A stretch of 64,000 nucleotides of DNA from Magnetospirillum sp. GTDB lineage: Bacteria; Pseudomonadota; Alphaproteobacteria; CACIAM-22H2. The DNA lies in NCBI GenBank assembly GCA_027532905.1, contig JAPZUA010000001.1, forward strand, positions 459,565 through 523,564, in the 5' to 3' direction. Under the pieces are notes generated by a model. It did not search any database and had not been told where the DNA came from. It worked only from the letters and a program-made list of their open reading frames with translations. The position numbers and the translations under genes were made by a program. This document shows positions 18,059 to 26,441 of this stretch, piece after piece. Every line of letters begins with the position of its first letter. Positions within the stretch are counted from its first letter, which is position 1.

Positions 18059-19489
18059 TCAGAACCCCTTCGGCAGCGTGAGGCTGGCGCGCAAGCCCCC
18101 GCCTGTGCCGTCAAGGCGCGCGGCGTCGGGGCTCGTGCGATTGGCAAGCGTCACGTCGCCGCCTTGCGCGCGCGCGAGATTGCGGGCGATCGCGAGCCCC
18201 AGCCCCGTGCCGCCAGTCGTGCGATTGCGGCTGTCTTCCAGCCGCATGAAGGGTCGGAAAACGTCTTCGAGGCGGTGTTCGGGGATCCCCGGCCCGTCGT
18301 CGTCGATGTCGATACGCACGGAATCGAGCAGATCGACGACCGAGATGCGCGCACGCCCGCCATAGGCGATCGCATTGTCGACGAGATTGCCGACGGCACG
18401 GCGCAACGCGTCGGCGCGTGCCGCGACGACAAGCGGTGCGTGCGGTGCGCAGCGCACATCCTGGTCCATGTCGGCGCGCTCGTCGGCGAGTGTTTGCAGC
18501 AGCGAAGCGAGATCGATGCGGTCGGACGGGCCGGGCGCGTCGTCGATGCGCGCGAATTCGAGCGTCTCGCGCGCGATCGCTTCGAGGGCGTCGATGTCGC
18601 GGCTCAAGGCCGCGCGCAAATCCGGATCTTCGACGCGCTCGACGCGCAGGCGCATGCGCGTGAGCGGCGTGCGCAGATCGTGGCTGATCGCCGCGATCAT
18701 CGTCGTGCGGTCGCCCACGAAGCGGGCCACGCGCCGGCGCATCTCGGCGAAACTGTCGGCGATTACGCGGATCTCGCGGGCGCCCCGGCGCGGCAGCGCC
18801 TCGTCGGCGATCCCGCGCCCGAAGCGCTCGGCCGCGCGCGCCAGCAGCCCCAACGGGGCCGCGATGCGCGCGATCGCCCACCACGCGACGAACGAGGCCA
18901 CGCCCAGCAGCATCAGAAGCCACCCGGCGAGGACTTTGAGGGCCGCATACGACCTTCCGCCGGGCAGGGTGGGCCGCACCACGAGCGCGTCGCCGCCCGC
19001 ATCGACGAAGGTGGCGACGAAAAACGTGACCGTCACCGACACCGGCTCCGTCCGGCTCGCGAGCGGCGGAACGCGTTCGAAGGCCGGCGGCCCGAAAGCG
19101 CGAAAAGTGCGCGGCGGGCCGACCGCGAGTTCGATTTGCTTCCACGCGCGCTTCGAGTGCCCGGCGAGCGCTGCCGTCAGATAGGCGGATTCGGCATCGT
19201 CGGCCTGCGAGGTGACCAGCATCGGCGCGCCGTCGGTCTCGAAAACGAACCAGCGCGCTTCGTTCTGCCGCGCAAGCCACGCGGCACGCTCGGCGCGCGG
19301 CAGCGCCATTGCGCCGTCGGCGAGCGCTGCCAGCCTCTCGGCGAGCCAGTCGGAGTCGAAGGTCTGGACCGTTGGCCGCGCCTGGAGCGCCAACAGGCCG
19401 ACCGAACCGATTTGCACGGCCATCAGCATGCACACCGCGAGCAGCGCCATCTGCGGCCCCAAGCGGCTCGGCCACAGGCGTTTGATCAT
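18059..19489 (-). CDS. Sensor histidine kinase, EnvZ-like
   Basis: 476 residues from ATG 19489, overlapping the response-regulator stop as ATGA. Order: first membrane helix (MALLAVCMLMAVQIGSVGLLAL), a periplasmic domain of about 110 residues, second helix (LAGWLLMLLGVASFVAWWAI), HAMP, the HisKA dimerisation helix with phospho-His in ISHDLRTPLTRMRLRVE, then the ATPase with N box NLVDNAIAYGG, G1 DDDGPGIP, F box VFRPFMRLE and G2 GGTGLGLAIARNLARA. The stimulus is unknown. Its partner is the adjacent OmpR-type regulator. Confidence 0.95.
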   Translation of the reverse strand: MIKRLWPSRLGPQMALLAVCMLMAVQIGSVGLLALQARPTVQTFDSDWLAERLAALADGAMALPRAERAAWLARQNEARWFVFETDGAPMLVTSQADDAESAYLTAALAGHSKRAWKQIELAVGPPRTFRAFGPPAFERVPPLASRTEPVSVTVTFFVATFVDAGGDALVVRPTLPGGRSYAALKVLAGWLLMLLGVASFVAWWAIARIAAPLGLLARAAERFGRGIADEALPRRGAREIRVIADSFAEMRRRVARFVGDRTTMIAAISHDLRTPLTRMRLRVERVEDPDLRAALSRDIDALEAIARETLEFARIDDAPGPSDRIDLASLLQTLADERADMDQDVRCAPHAPLVVAARADALRRAVGNLVDNAIAYGGRARISVVDLLDSVRIDIDDDGPGIPEHRLEDVFRPFMRLEDSRNRTTGGTGLGLAIARNLARAQGGDVTLANRTSPDAARLDGTGGGLRASLTLPKGF

Positions 19490-20220
19490 GGCGCTTCTTC
19501 GGTCGGAACGACCTCGGTTGCGAACACGTAGCCGCCGTTGCGCACCGTGCGGATGAAGCGCGGCTCGTCGGGGAAGGGTTCGATCTTGCGGCGCAGGCGG
19601 CTGATCGACACGTCGATGCTGCGGTCGAACGGGTGGGCCGTGCGGCCGCGCACGAGATCGAGCAGTTGGTCGCGTGACAGCACGCGCTGCGCGCGCTCGG
19701 CCAAAGCGGTCAGCAGATCGAACTCGGTGCCGGTGAGACTCACGAGCGTGCCCTCGGCGTTGCGCAGCTCGCGCCGGATCGGGTCGATCGTCCAGCCGTC
19801 GAAGCGCAACGACTTCACGCGCGGCTTCGGGCTTGCCGGCAGCAATTCGTTGGTGCGGCGCAGGTGTGCCCGCACGCGCGCCACAAGCTCGCGCGGGCTG
19901 AACGGTTTCAAGACATAGTCGTCCGCCCCGAGCTCGAGGCCCACAACGCGGTCGGTTTCGTCGGCGCGCGCCGTCAGCATCACGATCGGCATTTTTGAAA
20001 CGGCGCGCAGCTTGCGGCACAAAGCAAACCCGTCTTCGCCGGGCAGCATCACGTCGAGCACGGCCAGATCGAAGCTCTCGGTCGCAAGCAGGCGCTGCAT
20101 GGCCGCCCCGTCGGCCACGGCCGTCACGCGAAAGCCGCTGTCGCCCAGAAGCTGGCTCGTGAGCCTGCGAATGTCGGCATCGTCGTCGACGATGAGGATG
20201 TGGGATTTGCGTGTCTGCAT
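19486..20220 (-). CDS. OmpR-family response regulator
   Basis: 244 residues. The receiver domain has acidic pocket DDDAD, phospho-acceptor Asp in LAVLDVMLPGEDGFALC, T/S in MLTARA and K in YVLKPFSPREL. The C-terminal winged helix has LTGTEFDLLTALAERAQRVLSRDQLL and SIDVSISRLRRKIEP. It activates or represses sigma-70 promoters on phosphorylation by the downstream kinase. Candidate tandem half-sites lie in its own upstream region (20383-20398). Confidence 0.96.
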   Translation of the reverse strand: MQTRKSHILIVDDDADIRRLTSQLLGDSGFRVTAVADGAAMQRLLATESFDLAVLDVMLPGEDGFALCRKLRAVSKMPIVMLTARADETDRVVGLELGADDYVLKPFSPRELVARVRAHLRRTNELLPASPKPRVKSLRFDGWTIDPIRRELRNAEGTLVSLTGTEFDLLTALAERAQRVLSRDQLLDLVRGRTAHPFDRSIDVSISRLRRKIEPFPDEPRFIRTVRNGGYVFATEVVPTEEAP

Positions 20221-20382
20221 TTTGTCCGGTGCGTATGGCTGCGGGCATTTTAACGCGCCTAGCGGCAGCCTCGGTAGCGGATTGGGACGCGTTCGGGATC
20301 AAGGCTGCTATGCGGCGTGTGGTCGCTGGGGCCGAGCATCGTGCAGCGCATCGCCGCACGCAAAACACGAAGTGTCGCCGCA

Positions 20383-20480
20383 TGTAACGAAATGTAACGG
20401 CTGCACCCGGCAGAAATCGCCGGGTGCGAAAACGCCCCGGCAAGGGCAGCCGATCGGATTGTTTCACGCGTAACGAAACA
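20383..20480. promoter_or_regulatory. Regulatory region between the response regulator and the EF-hand gene (20221-20608)
   Basis: The 388-base divergent gap holds three ordered elements. TGTAAC occurs at 20383-20388 and again at 20393-20398, a 10-base period typical of OmpR-family tandem half-sites. A perfect 9-bp hairpin follows, GCACCCGGC (20403-20411) with GCCGGGTGC (20419-20427). TGTTTC/GAAACA arms (20460-20480) flank a further GTAACGAAA, which repeats the first half-site. No gene or clear -35/-10 pair is seen in the rest of the gap. Confidence 0.45.
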
Positions 20481-20608
20481 TTGCGGCGTAGCCGCGCAAA
20501 CCGACGAAAGCGCCGCACCGCAACACGACGTTACGAGGCATGGCGCGTGAAATGCCCCTGTCCGCACGTTCGGCATTGTGCCGGTCGGCAAAATCACAGG
20601 AGCGGAAA

Positions 20609-21178
20609 ATGGGCAGTTCCATTTCGAGTACGGGTTTCGGCGGCATGCCGTCGGCAGCCCAAATGGCGCAGATGCGCGAGAAGATGTTCAGCAAGGCGGA
20701 CGCCAACAGCGACGGCTCGATCGACAAGACCGAGTTCGCCAAGGGCGCGCCGCAGGGGGCCGACAGCAAAAAAACCGACGAGATGTTTGCCAAGATCGAC
20801 AGCGACGGCAACGGCAAGATCTCGAAGGACGAATCGACGGCGTTCGACAAGAAGATGTCGGCGCAGATGCAGTCGATGATGCTGTCGGTCCAGAGCAGCG
20901 GGTCGGCCGGCGGCCCGCCGGACCTGTCGCAGCTGTTCGAGAAGGCCGACAGCGACAAGGACGGCAAGCTTTCGAAAGCCGAGCTCACATCGGCGGCCGA
21001 GCAGATGCAGTCGCAGTTCAAGACGAGCCTATTGTCGGCGCAGGAAGAGGCGCAGACCAAGACCGGCCGCAGCTCGGAAGCGCCGCCCTTCCCGCGCTTC
21101 TTCGACAGCGGTGCAAGCGCAGCGAGCGGCAGCGACGCCTTCAGCAGCCTCATGATGAAGCAGCTGCAGGCCGTCTGA
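20609..21178 (+). CDS. EF-hand calcium-binding protein
   Basis: 189 residues from ATG 20609, with GGAG 6 bases upstream. At least three canonical EF-hand loops are visible: DANSDGSIDKTE, DSDGNGKISKDE and DSDKDGKLSKAE, each followed by a helix. There is no signal peptide (it starts MGSSISSTGFGG, Ser/Gly-rich), so the location is unclear: cytoplasmic, or exported without a Sec signal. The partner is unknown. Ends before a strong bidirectional terminator. Divergent from the two-component regulator and possibly its target. Confidence 0.85.
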   Translation: MGSSISSTGFGGMPSAAQMAQMREKMFSKADANSDGSIDKTEFAKGAPQGADSKKTDEMFAKIDSDGNGKISKDESTAFDKKMSAQMQSMMLSVQSSGSAGGPPDLSQLFEKADSDKDGKLSKAELTSAAEQMQSQFKTSLLSAQEEAQTKTGRSSEAPPFPRFFDSGASAASGSDAFSSLMMKQLQAV

Positions 21179-21185
21179 ACGGCCA

Positions 21186-21228
21186 CGAAAAAGGCCCTGC
21201 CGAAATCGTCGGCAGGGCCTTCTCTTGG
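21186..21228. terminator. Strong bidirectional intrinsic terminator
   Basis: A perfect 13-bp stem, AAGGCCCTGCCGA (21191-21203) with TCGGCAGGGCCTT (21209-21221), has a 5-base loop. On the plus strand it runs into TTCTCTT and on the minus strand into TTTTTCG. It separates the convergent EF-hand gene and the MHS transporter. Confidence 0.85.
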
Positions 21229-21287
21229 TTGGGCTCTTGGTTAGGACCGGACCAAAGGACCGGCGTTATCTTTTGCCTTCGACGGCC

Positions 21288-22994
21288 TTACTTTTCGCCG
21301 TCGTAGGTGAAGATATCGCGGTCCTTGGTTTCGGGCACGAACAGGAAGCCGATCACGGCGGTGCCCAGCGCCACCACGATCGGATACCAGAGGCCGTAAT
21401 AGATGTCGCCCGTCTGCGCCACCATCGCGAAGGACGTGGCCGGCAGGAGACCGCCGAACCAGCCGTTGCCGATATGGTAGGGCAGCGACATCGAGGTGTA
21501 GCGGATGCGCGTCGGGAACAGCTCCACGAGTGCTGCCGCGATCGGCCCGTACACCATCGTCACGTAGATGACCAGAACGGTCAGGATCATGATGATGGTG
21601 AAAGGCTGGGCGCGGAAGATGTCGAAGAAGCCCGAAACGCGGACGCGGTTGGGGTCGTTGGCAGCCGGATAGCCCGCCGCCGTGATGGCCGCACCGGCCG
21701 CACGGTTGAAGGCTGCCGTCTTGGCGGCGGCTTCCGCCCCCGCCTTCTCCACGTCGAACGATTCGATCGAGACCGAGCCGATATTGATCGTCGTCGTGGA
21801 ACCCGCCGGTGCCGCTTCCGTCGTGTAGGACACGGCGTTGCGGGCGAGGAAGGCCTTGGCGATGTCGCACGAGCTCGTGAATTTGGCCGTACCCGTCGGA
21901 TTGAACTGGAACGAGCAATCCGCCGGATCCGCCTTCACCACCACGGGCGATTCCGTCTGCGCCTTGTAGAGCGTCGGGTCCGCATTGGCGGTGAGCGCCT
22001 TGAACAGCGGGAAGTACGTGACCGCCGCAATGACGCAGCCCGCCAGGATGATCGGCTTGCGGCCGATCTTGTCCGAGAGCGAACCGAACACGATGAAGCC
22101 GCCCGTACCCAGGATGAGCGACCAGGCGATCAGCACGTTGGCCGTGAGCAGGTCGACCTTGAGGATCGATTGCAGGAAGAACAGCGCGTAGAACTGGCCC
22201 GTGTACCACACCACCGCCTGGCCCGCCGTGAGGCCAAGCAGAGCGAGCAGTGCGATCTTGGCGTTCTTCCACTGGCCGAAGGCTTCCGACAGCGGGGCCT
22301 TCGAATGGGTACCCTCTTCCTTCATCTTCTTGAAGGCCGGGCTTTCGTTCATCTGCAGACGGATCCAGACCGAGATCGCGAGCAGGAAGACCGACACGAG
22401 GAACGGAATGCGCCAGCCATAGTCGGCGAAGTCCTTTTCGCCGAGATAGAGGCGGATCGACAGAATCACGAGCAGCGACAGGAGCAGGCCGATCGTGGCC
22501 GTGGTCTGGATGAAGCTGGTGAAATAGCCGCGACGACCGTGCGGGGCGTGCTCGGCCACATACACGGCCGCACCGCCGTATTCGCCGCCGAGTGCCAGGC
22601 CCTGGAGCATGCGCAGCGCGATCAGGATGATCGGGGCCGCAACGCCGATCGTGGCGTAGTTGGGCAGCACGCCGACGAGGAACGTCGAGGCACCCATGAT
22701 CACGATCGTGACGAGGAAGGTGTATTTGCGGCCGACCATGTCGCCGAGGCGGCCGAACACGAGCGCGCCGAAGGGCCGCACGAGGAAGCCCGCCGCGAAG
22801 GCCAACAACGCAAAGATGTTGCGCTGCGCTTCGGGGAAGGCGCTGAAAAACTGCGCGCCGATGAGGGCGGCCAGCGATCCGTAAAGGTAGAAATCGTACC
22901 ATTCGAAAATGGTGCCCAGCGACGAGGCAAGGATGACCTTGCGTTCCTCGGCCGTCATGGGGGCGGCCTTTTGGCCGTAAACTGCGTCGCTCAT
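21288..22994 (-). CDS. MFS transporter of the metabolite:H+ symporter (MHS) type, with a large insertion
   Basis: 568 residues, about 120 more than usual. The N-half has the family motifs SSLGTIFEWYDFYLYGSLAA, GFLVRPFGALVFGRLGDMVG and GLALGGEYGGAAVYVAEHAP, with the second copy SLSDKIGRKPIILAG. The C-half has IAAALVELFPTRIRYTSMSL. Between about residues 335 and 455, before SGFFDIFRAQPFTI, lies an extra mostly soluble segment rich in Ala, Thr and Ser with two Cys. Other MHS members carry osmolytes, dicarboxylates or aromatic acids; no substrate is evident here. A TATAAT box (23046-23051, minus) and the palindrome CGGCA-ATA-TGCCG (23078-23090) lie upstream in the 187-base gap. Confidence 0.9.
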   Translation of the reverse strand: MSDAVYGQKAAPMTAEERKVILASSLGTIFEWYDFYLYGSLAALIGAQFFSAFPEAQRNIFALLAFAAGFLVRPFGALVFGRLGDMVGRKYTFLVTIVIMGASTFLVGVLPNYATIGVAAPIILIALRMLQGLALGGEYGGAAVYVAEHAPHGRRGYFTSFIQTTATIGLLLSLLVILSIRLYLGEKDFADYGWRIPFLVSVFLLAISVWIRLQMNESPAFKKMKEEGTHSKAPLSEAFGQWKNAKIALLALLGLTAGQAVVWYTGQFYALFFLQSILKVDLLTANVLIAWSLILGTGGFIVFGSLSDKIGRKPIILAGCVIAAVTYFPLFKALTANADPTLYKAQTESPVVVKADPADCSFQFNPTGTAKFTSSCDIAKAFLARNAVSYTTEAAPAGSTTTINIGSVSIESFDVEKAGAEAAAKTAAFNRAAGAAITAAGYPAANDPNRVRVSGFFDIFRAQPFTIIMILTVLVIYVTMVYGPIAAALVELFPTRIRYTSMSLPYHIGNGWFGGLLPATSFAMVAQTGDIYYGLWYPIVVALGTAVIGFLFVPETKDRDIFTYDGEK

Positions 22995-23181
22995 CCCGGT
23001 TCCCTTTTCTTCTGGCAGGCCAAATTTTACATGCCTGAACTGCTAATTATAGACTCCCGCAATCTACAGCGGGGATACGGCAATATGCCGATACCATCAG
23101 CGCGGTTCAACATAATTTTCCAGTTGCAGAATGGTAAATAGTCACGCGTGTCGGGCGCGCTTTTCCATTGCGGCGAAGGGT

Positions 23182-24066
23182 TTAGCGCTTCGTAAAGCGC
23201 AATGTATGCCAGCCTTGCTGCGCTATTCGGCCGCAGAAAACCATGCCGTGCAGGCGGTAAACCGCGCGAATCCAGGTATCCTGCTCAGCGAGCAGGCCTG
23301 ACAGAACGAGCGTACCCCCGGGTGCGACGGCGCCCGCAAGGCGGGCTGCAAGCTGCGTGAGCGGGCGTGCCAGAATGTTCGCGAGCACCAGATCGTACCG
23401 CGCTTGCGTGCGCCCGAGCTTCGCGAACCCGGCCGAGGCGCGTACTTCGATACGCGCGGCGAGGCCGTTGCGCCGCACGTTTTCGCGCGCCAGATCGGCC
23501 GAGTCCGGGTCGATGTCGCTTGCGAGCACGCGCGCGGGCCAGGCGCGCGCCGCACCGATCGACAGGATGCCCGAGCCGCAGCCGAGATCGAGCACGCGGT
23601 GGATTTTTTTGCGCTTGGCCCCCCGGCGCTTGGCAAGGTCGGAAATCACGCGCAAGCAGCCCTTGGTTGTGGCGTGTTCGCCCGAGCCGAACGCGATCGA
23701 CGCGTCGAGCGCCACGGGCCACGCCCCCGCCGGAACCGGGCGCTGCACGTGGCTGCCGTAGACGTAGAAGCGCGCGATTTCGAGCGGCGGGAAAGACGCG
23801 CGGTTTTCGGCAAGCCAGTCGCGCTCGGGCAATTCTTCGACAGCGAGCGAAGGCACGCTGCGGCCGAGATCCTTGGCAGCCTTGAAGATCAGCGGCGCCA
23901 AGCGCCCGAGATCGGGCTTTGCGTCGAAAAACGCTTCCACGAGCCACGGCCCGTTGGGCACGGTTTCGAACGCTGTCAGCGCCCCCGCCTCTTCCTCGAT
24001 CGCCTGCACATAGGCCGCTTGCGAAATCGCATCGGCGGGAAACGCCAGGCGCCAGATCGTGCTCAT
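23182..24066 (-). CDS. prmA: Ribosomal protein L11 methyltransferase PrmA
   Basis: 294 residues from ATG 24066, overlapping the helicase stop as ATGA. An N-terminal L11-recognition domain (IWRLAFPADAISQAAYVQAI) precedes a class I SAM methyltransferase with DASIAFGSGEHATTKGCL, RVLDLGCGSGILSIGAA and DLVLANILARPLTQLA, the NxLxxxL/NILA motif diagnostic of PrmA. It trimethylates lysines of L11. Confidence 0.95.
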   Translation of the reverse strand: MSTIWRLAFPADAISQAAYVQAIEEEAGALTAFETVPNGPWLVEAFFDAKPDLGRLAPLIFKAAKDLGRSVPSLAVEELPERDWLAENRASFPPLEIARFYVYGSHVQRPVPAGAWPVALDASIAFGSGEHATTKGCLRVISDLAKRRGAKRKKIHRVLDLGCGSGILSIGAARAWPARVLASDIDPDSADLARENVRRNGLAARIEVRASAGFAKLGRTQARYDLVLANILARPLTQLAARLAGAVAPGGTLVLSGLLAEQDTWIRAVYRLHGMVFCGRIAQQGWHTLRFTKR

Positions 24067-26336
24067 GCTTTCTCCACGAAATTTTCCATCACGTGCTTCA
24101 AGCCCCCATGCTCGAACTCGACTTCGAGCTTGCCGCTTTCGGCCGCCAGCACCTGGCCGTAGCCGAATTTCTGGTGAAACACGCGCATGCCTGCGGCAAG
24201 GCCACCATGGCGGCGCGTGTCGCTCGTCGTCGCACGCCCGTCGATCACGGGCGCGCACCGGTTGCCGTGGGAAAAGCGGCGCACAGGTTCGGCCAATTCG
24301 CCGGCGGCTTGCCCCAGCGCCTGCCCCGCGAATTGCGGCCCGTCGCCCCACAGGCCCGGCTCGCTTGCCACCAACAGCCGCTCGGGCGGCAATTCGGCCA
24401 CGAAGCGCGACGGCACGCTCGATTGCCACATGCCGTGGATGCGCCGGTTGGCGGCGAAACTCACATAGGCGCGGCGGCGCGCGCGCGTTAGGCCGACATG
24501 CGCCAAGCGGCGCTCTTCCTCGAGCCCCGCCTCGCCCTTTTCGTCGAGGGCGCGCGGATGCGGGAACAGCCCCTCCTCCCAACCCGGCAAGAAGACGGCG
24601 CCGAATTCGAGGCCCTTGGCGGCATGCAGCGTCATCAGGCTCGCCATGTCGCCGGGAGCGGCTTCGGCGTTTTCCATGACGAGCGACACGTGCTCGAGAA
24701 ACGCGCCGAGATCGTCGAACTCTTCGAGGGCGGCGACGAGTTCTTTGAGATTCTCGAGCTTGCCGGGCGCTTCGGGCGATTTGTCTTCCTGCCACATGCG
24801 CGTATAGCCGCTTTCGTCGAGCACGGTCGCGGCAAGTTCGGCATGGTTGGCGCGCGGCGCCTGGGCGCGCCAACGCGCGAAATCCTCGACCAGGCGGCGG
24901 ATCGCGTTGCGCGCGGCAGGCTTGAGCTCGTCCGTGCCGACCAGCATTTCGGCTGCCGCCAAGAGCGGCATGGAACGCGCGCGCGCCAAGCGCTGCAGTG
25001 TTTGCACCGTCGCGTCGCCAATGCCGCGGCGCGGCTTGTTGACGATGCGCTCGAAGGCAAGATCGTCGTCGGGCTGCACGATCACGCGCAAATACGCGAT
25101 CGCGTCGCGGATTTCTTCGCGCTCGTAGAAGCGCGGGCCGCCGACCACGCGATACGGGATGCCGAGCGTGATGAAGCGCTCCTCGAATTCGCGCGTCTGA
25201 AAGCCGGCACGCACCAGGACAGCCATGTCGCCGAGCTTTTCGCCCGCGCGCTGCAGGGCTTCGATCTCGTCGGCCACGAAACGCGCTTCCTGCTCGCCGT
25301 CCCACACAGGCCGCACCGAGACAAGCTCGCCGCCGGCCGCCGCCGTCCACAGGGTTTTGCCGAGCCGCGCGCGGTTGTGCGCGATGAGGCCAGAGGCAGC
25401 CGCCAGGATATGTTCGCTCGAGCGGTAATTCTGCTCGAGCCGCACGATCTTGGCGCCCGGAAAATCCTGTTCGAAGCGCAGGATGTTGCCGATTTCAGCA
25501 CCGCGCCAGCCGTAGATCGACTGGTCGTCGTCGCCCACGCAGGCGAGATTGCGCGAGCCTTGGGCCAGAATGCGGAGCCACAAATACTGCGCCACGTTCG
25601 TGTCCTGATATTCGTCGACGAGCAGATAGCGCAGGCGCTTGTGGTATTCGGCCAGGATCTCCGGCTGCTGCTGGAACAAAGTCAAATTGTGCAAAAGCAG
25701 ATCGCCAAAATCGCACGCATTGAGCGTGAGGAGACGGCGCTGGTACATCGCGTAAAGCTCGGCCAAGCGGCCGCCCGCAAGATCGACGACCGCGTCGGCA
25801 TTGGCCTCGGCCCCCAATTTGTCGGGGGCAAGGCCGCGATCCTTCCAGCGCTCGATCGCCGCATGCACGAGGCGCGGCGGCCATTTTTTGTCGTCGATGT
25901 TTTCGGCCTGCAGCAATTGCTTGATGAGCCGAATCTGGTCGTCCTGGTCGAGGATCGTGAAATTGGGCTTGAGGCCGACAAGCTCGGCATGGCGGCGCAG
26001 GATGCGGGCGGCAAGCGCGTGGAACGTGCCGAGCCACATCGCACTTGCCGAATCGCCGACGAGCGCACCGATGCGCGCGCGCATCTCGGCCGCGGCCTTG
26101 TTCGTGAAGGTCACGGCCATGATCTGGTTCGCGAACGCCTTGCGCTGCACGAGCAGATGCACCACGCGCGTGATCAGCACGCGCGTTTTGCCGGTGCCCG
26201 CACCCGCAAGCACCAGGAGCGGCCCTTCGGTCGAGACCACGGCCTCGCGCTGCTGCGGATTGAGGGCGCGCAGATAGGCCGGTTCCCCGGCCGATGCGGG
26301 GGGCGAAGCCGGGAGCGATTCGGGGTGGGAATCCAT
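24063..26336 (-). CDS. uvrD: UvrD/PcrA-type DNA helicase
   Basis: 757-residue superfamily 1A 3'-5' helicase from ATG 26336. Motifs in order: QREAVVSTEGPLLVLAGAGT (Q motif to Walker A GAGTGKT), VTFTNKAAAEMRARI, YLLVDEYQDTN, CVGDDDQSIYGWRGA, RLEQNYRSSEHILAAA, SLMTLHAAKGLEF and VGLTRARRRAYV. The C-terminus, FGYGQVLAAESGKLEVEFEH, is the Tudor-like RNA-polymerase-binding domain of UvrD/PcrA. Roles are nucleotide-excision and mismatch repair and clearing of stalled polymerases. The long upstream extension of the frame overlaps the divergent gene and is not used. Confidence 0.95.
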   Translation of the reverse strand: MDSHPESLPASPPASAGEPAYLRALNPQQREAVVSTEGPLLVLAGAGTGKTRVLITRVVHLLVQRKAFANQIMAVTFTNKAAAEMRARIGALVGDSASAMWLGTFHALAARILRRHAELVGLKPNFTILDQDDQIRLIKQLLQAENIDDKKWPPRLVHAAIERWKDRGLAPDKLGAEANADAVVDLAGGRLAELYAMYQRRLLTLNACDFGDLLLHNLTLFQQQPEILAEYHKRLRYLLVDEYQDTNVAQYLWLRILAQGSRNLACVGDDDQSIYGWRGAEIGNILRFEQDFPGAKIVRLEQNYRSSEHILAAASGLIAHNRARLGKTLWTAAAGGELVSVRPVWDGEQEARFVADEIEALQRAGEKLGDMAVLVRAGFQTREFEERFITLGIPYRVVGGPRFYEREEIRDAIAYLRVIVQPDDDLAFERIVNKPRRGIGDATVQTLQRLARARSMPLLAAAEMLVGTDELKPAARNAIRRLVEDFARWRAQAPRANHAELAATVLDESGYTRMWQEDKSPEAPGKLENLKELVAALEEFDDLGAFLEHVSLVMENAEAAPGDMASLMTLHAAKGLEFGAVFLPGWEEGLFPHPRALDEKGEAGLEEERRLAHVGLTRARRRAYVSFAANRRIHGMWQSSVPSRFVAELPPERLLVASEPGLWGDGPQFAGQALGQAAGELAEPVRRFSHGNRCAPVIDGRATTSDTRRHGGLAAGMRVFHQKFGYGQVLAAESGKLEVEFEHGGLKHVMENFVEKA

Positions 26337-26441
26337 CGTCGGGGTATATAGCACGAACCCCCTTGGCGAAACCGGCCGTGGCATGGAGAATGCTTGCCAA
26401 GGCGGCGGCGTTATCCGACCCCCGACACAAAGGAGACGGCC

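Noticed and set aside
19490-20518. An upstream extension of the histidine-kinase frame
   Set aside because: It overlaps the response-regulator gene in another frame; the ATGA overlap at 19486-19489 marks the true start.
21225-23141. A 638-residue plus-strand frame opposite the MHS transporter
   Set aside because: Composition is dominated by Arg, Glu, Asp and His with no domain; the minus strand encodes a clear transporter.
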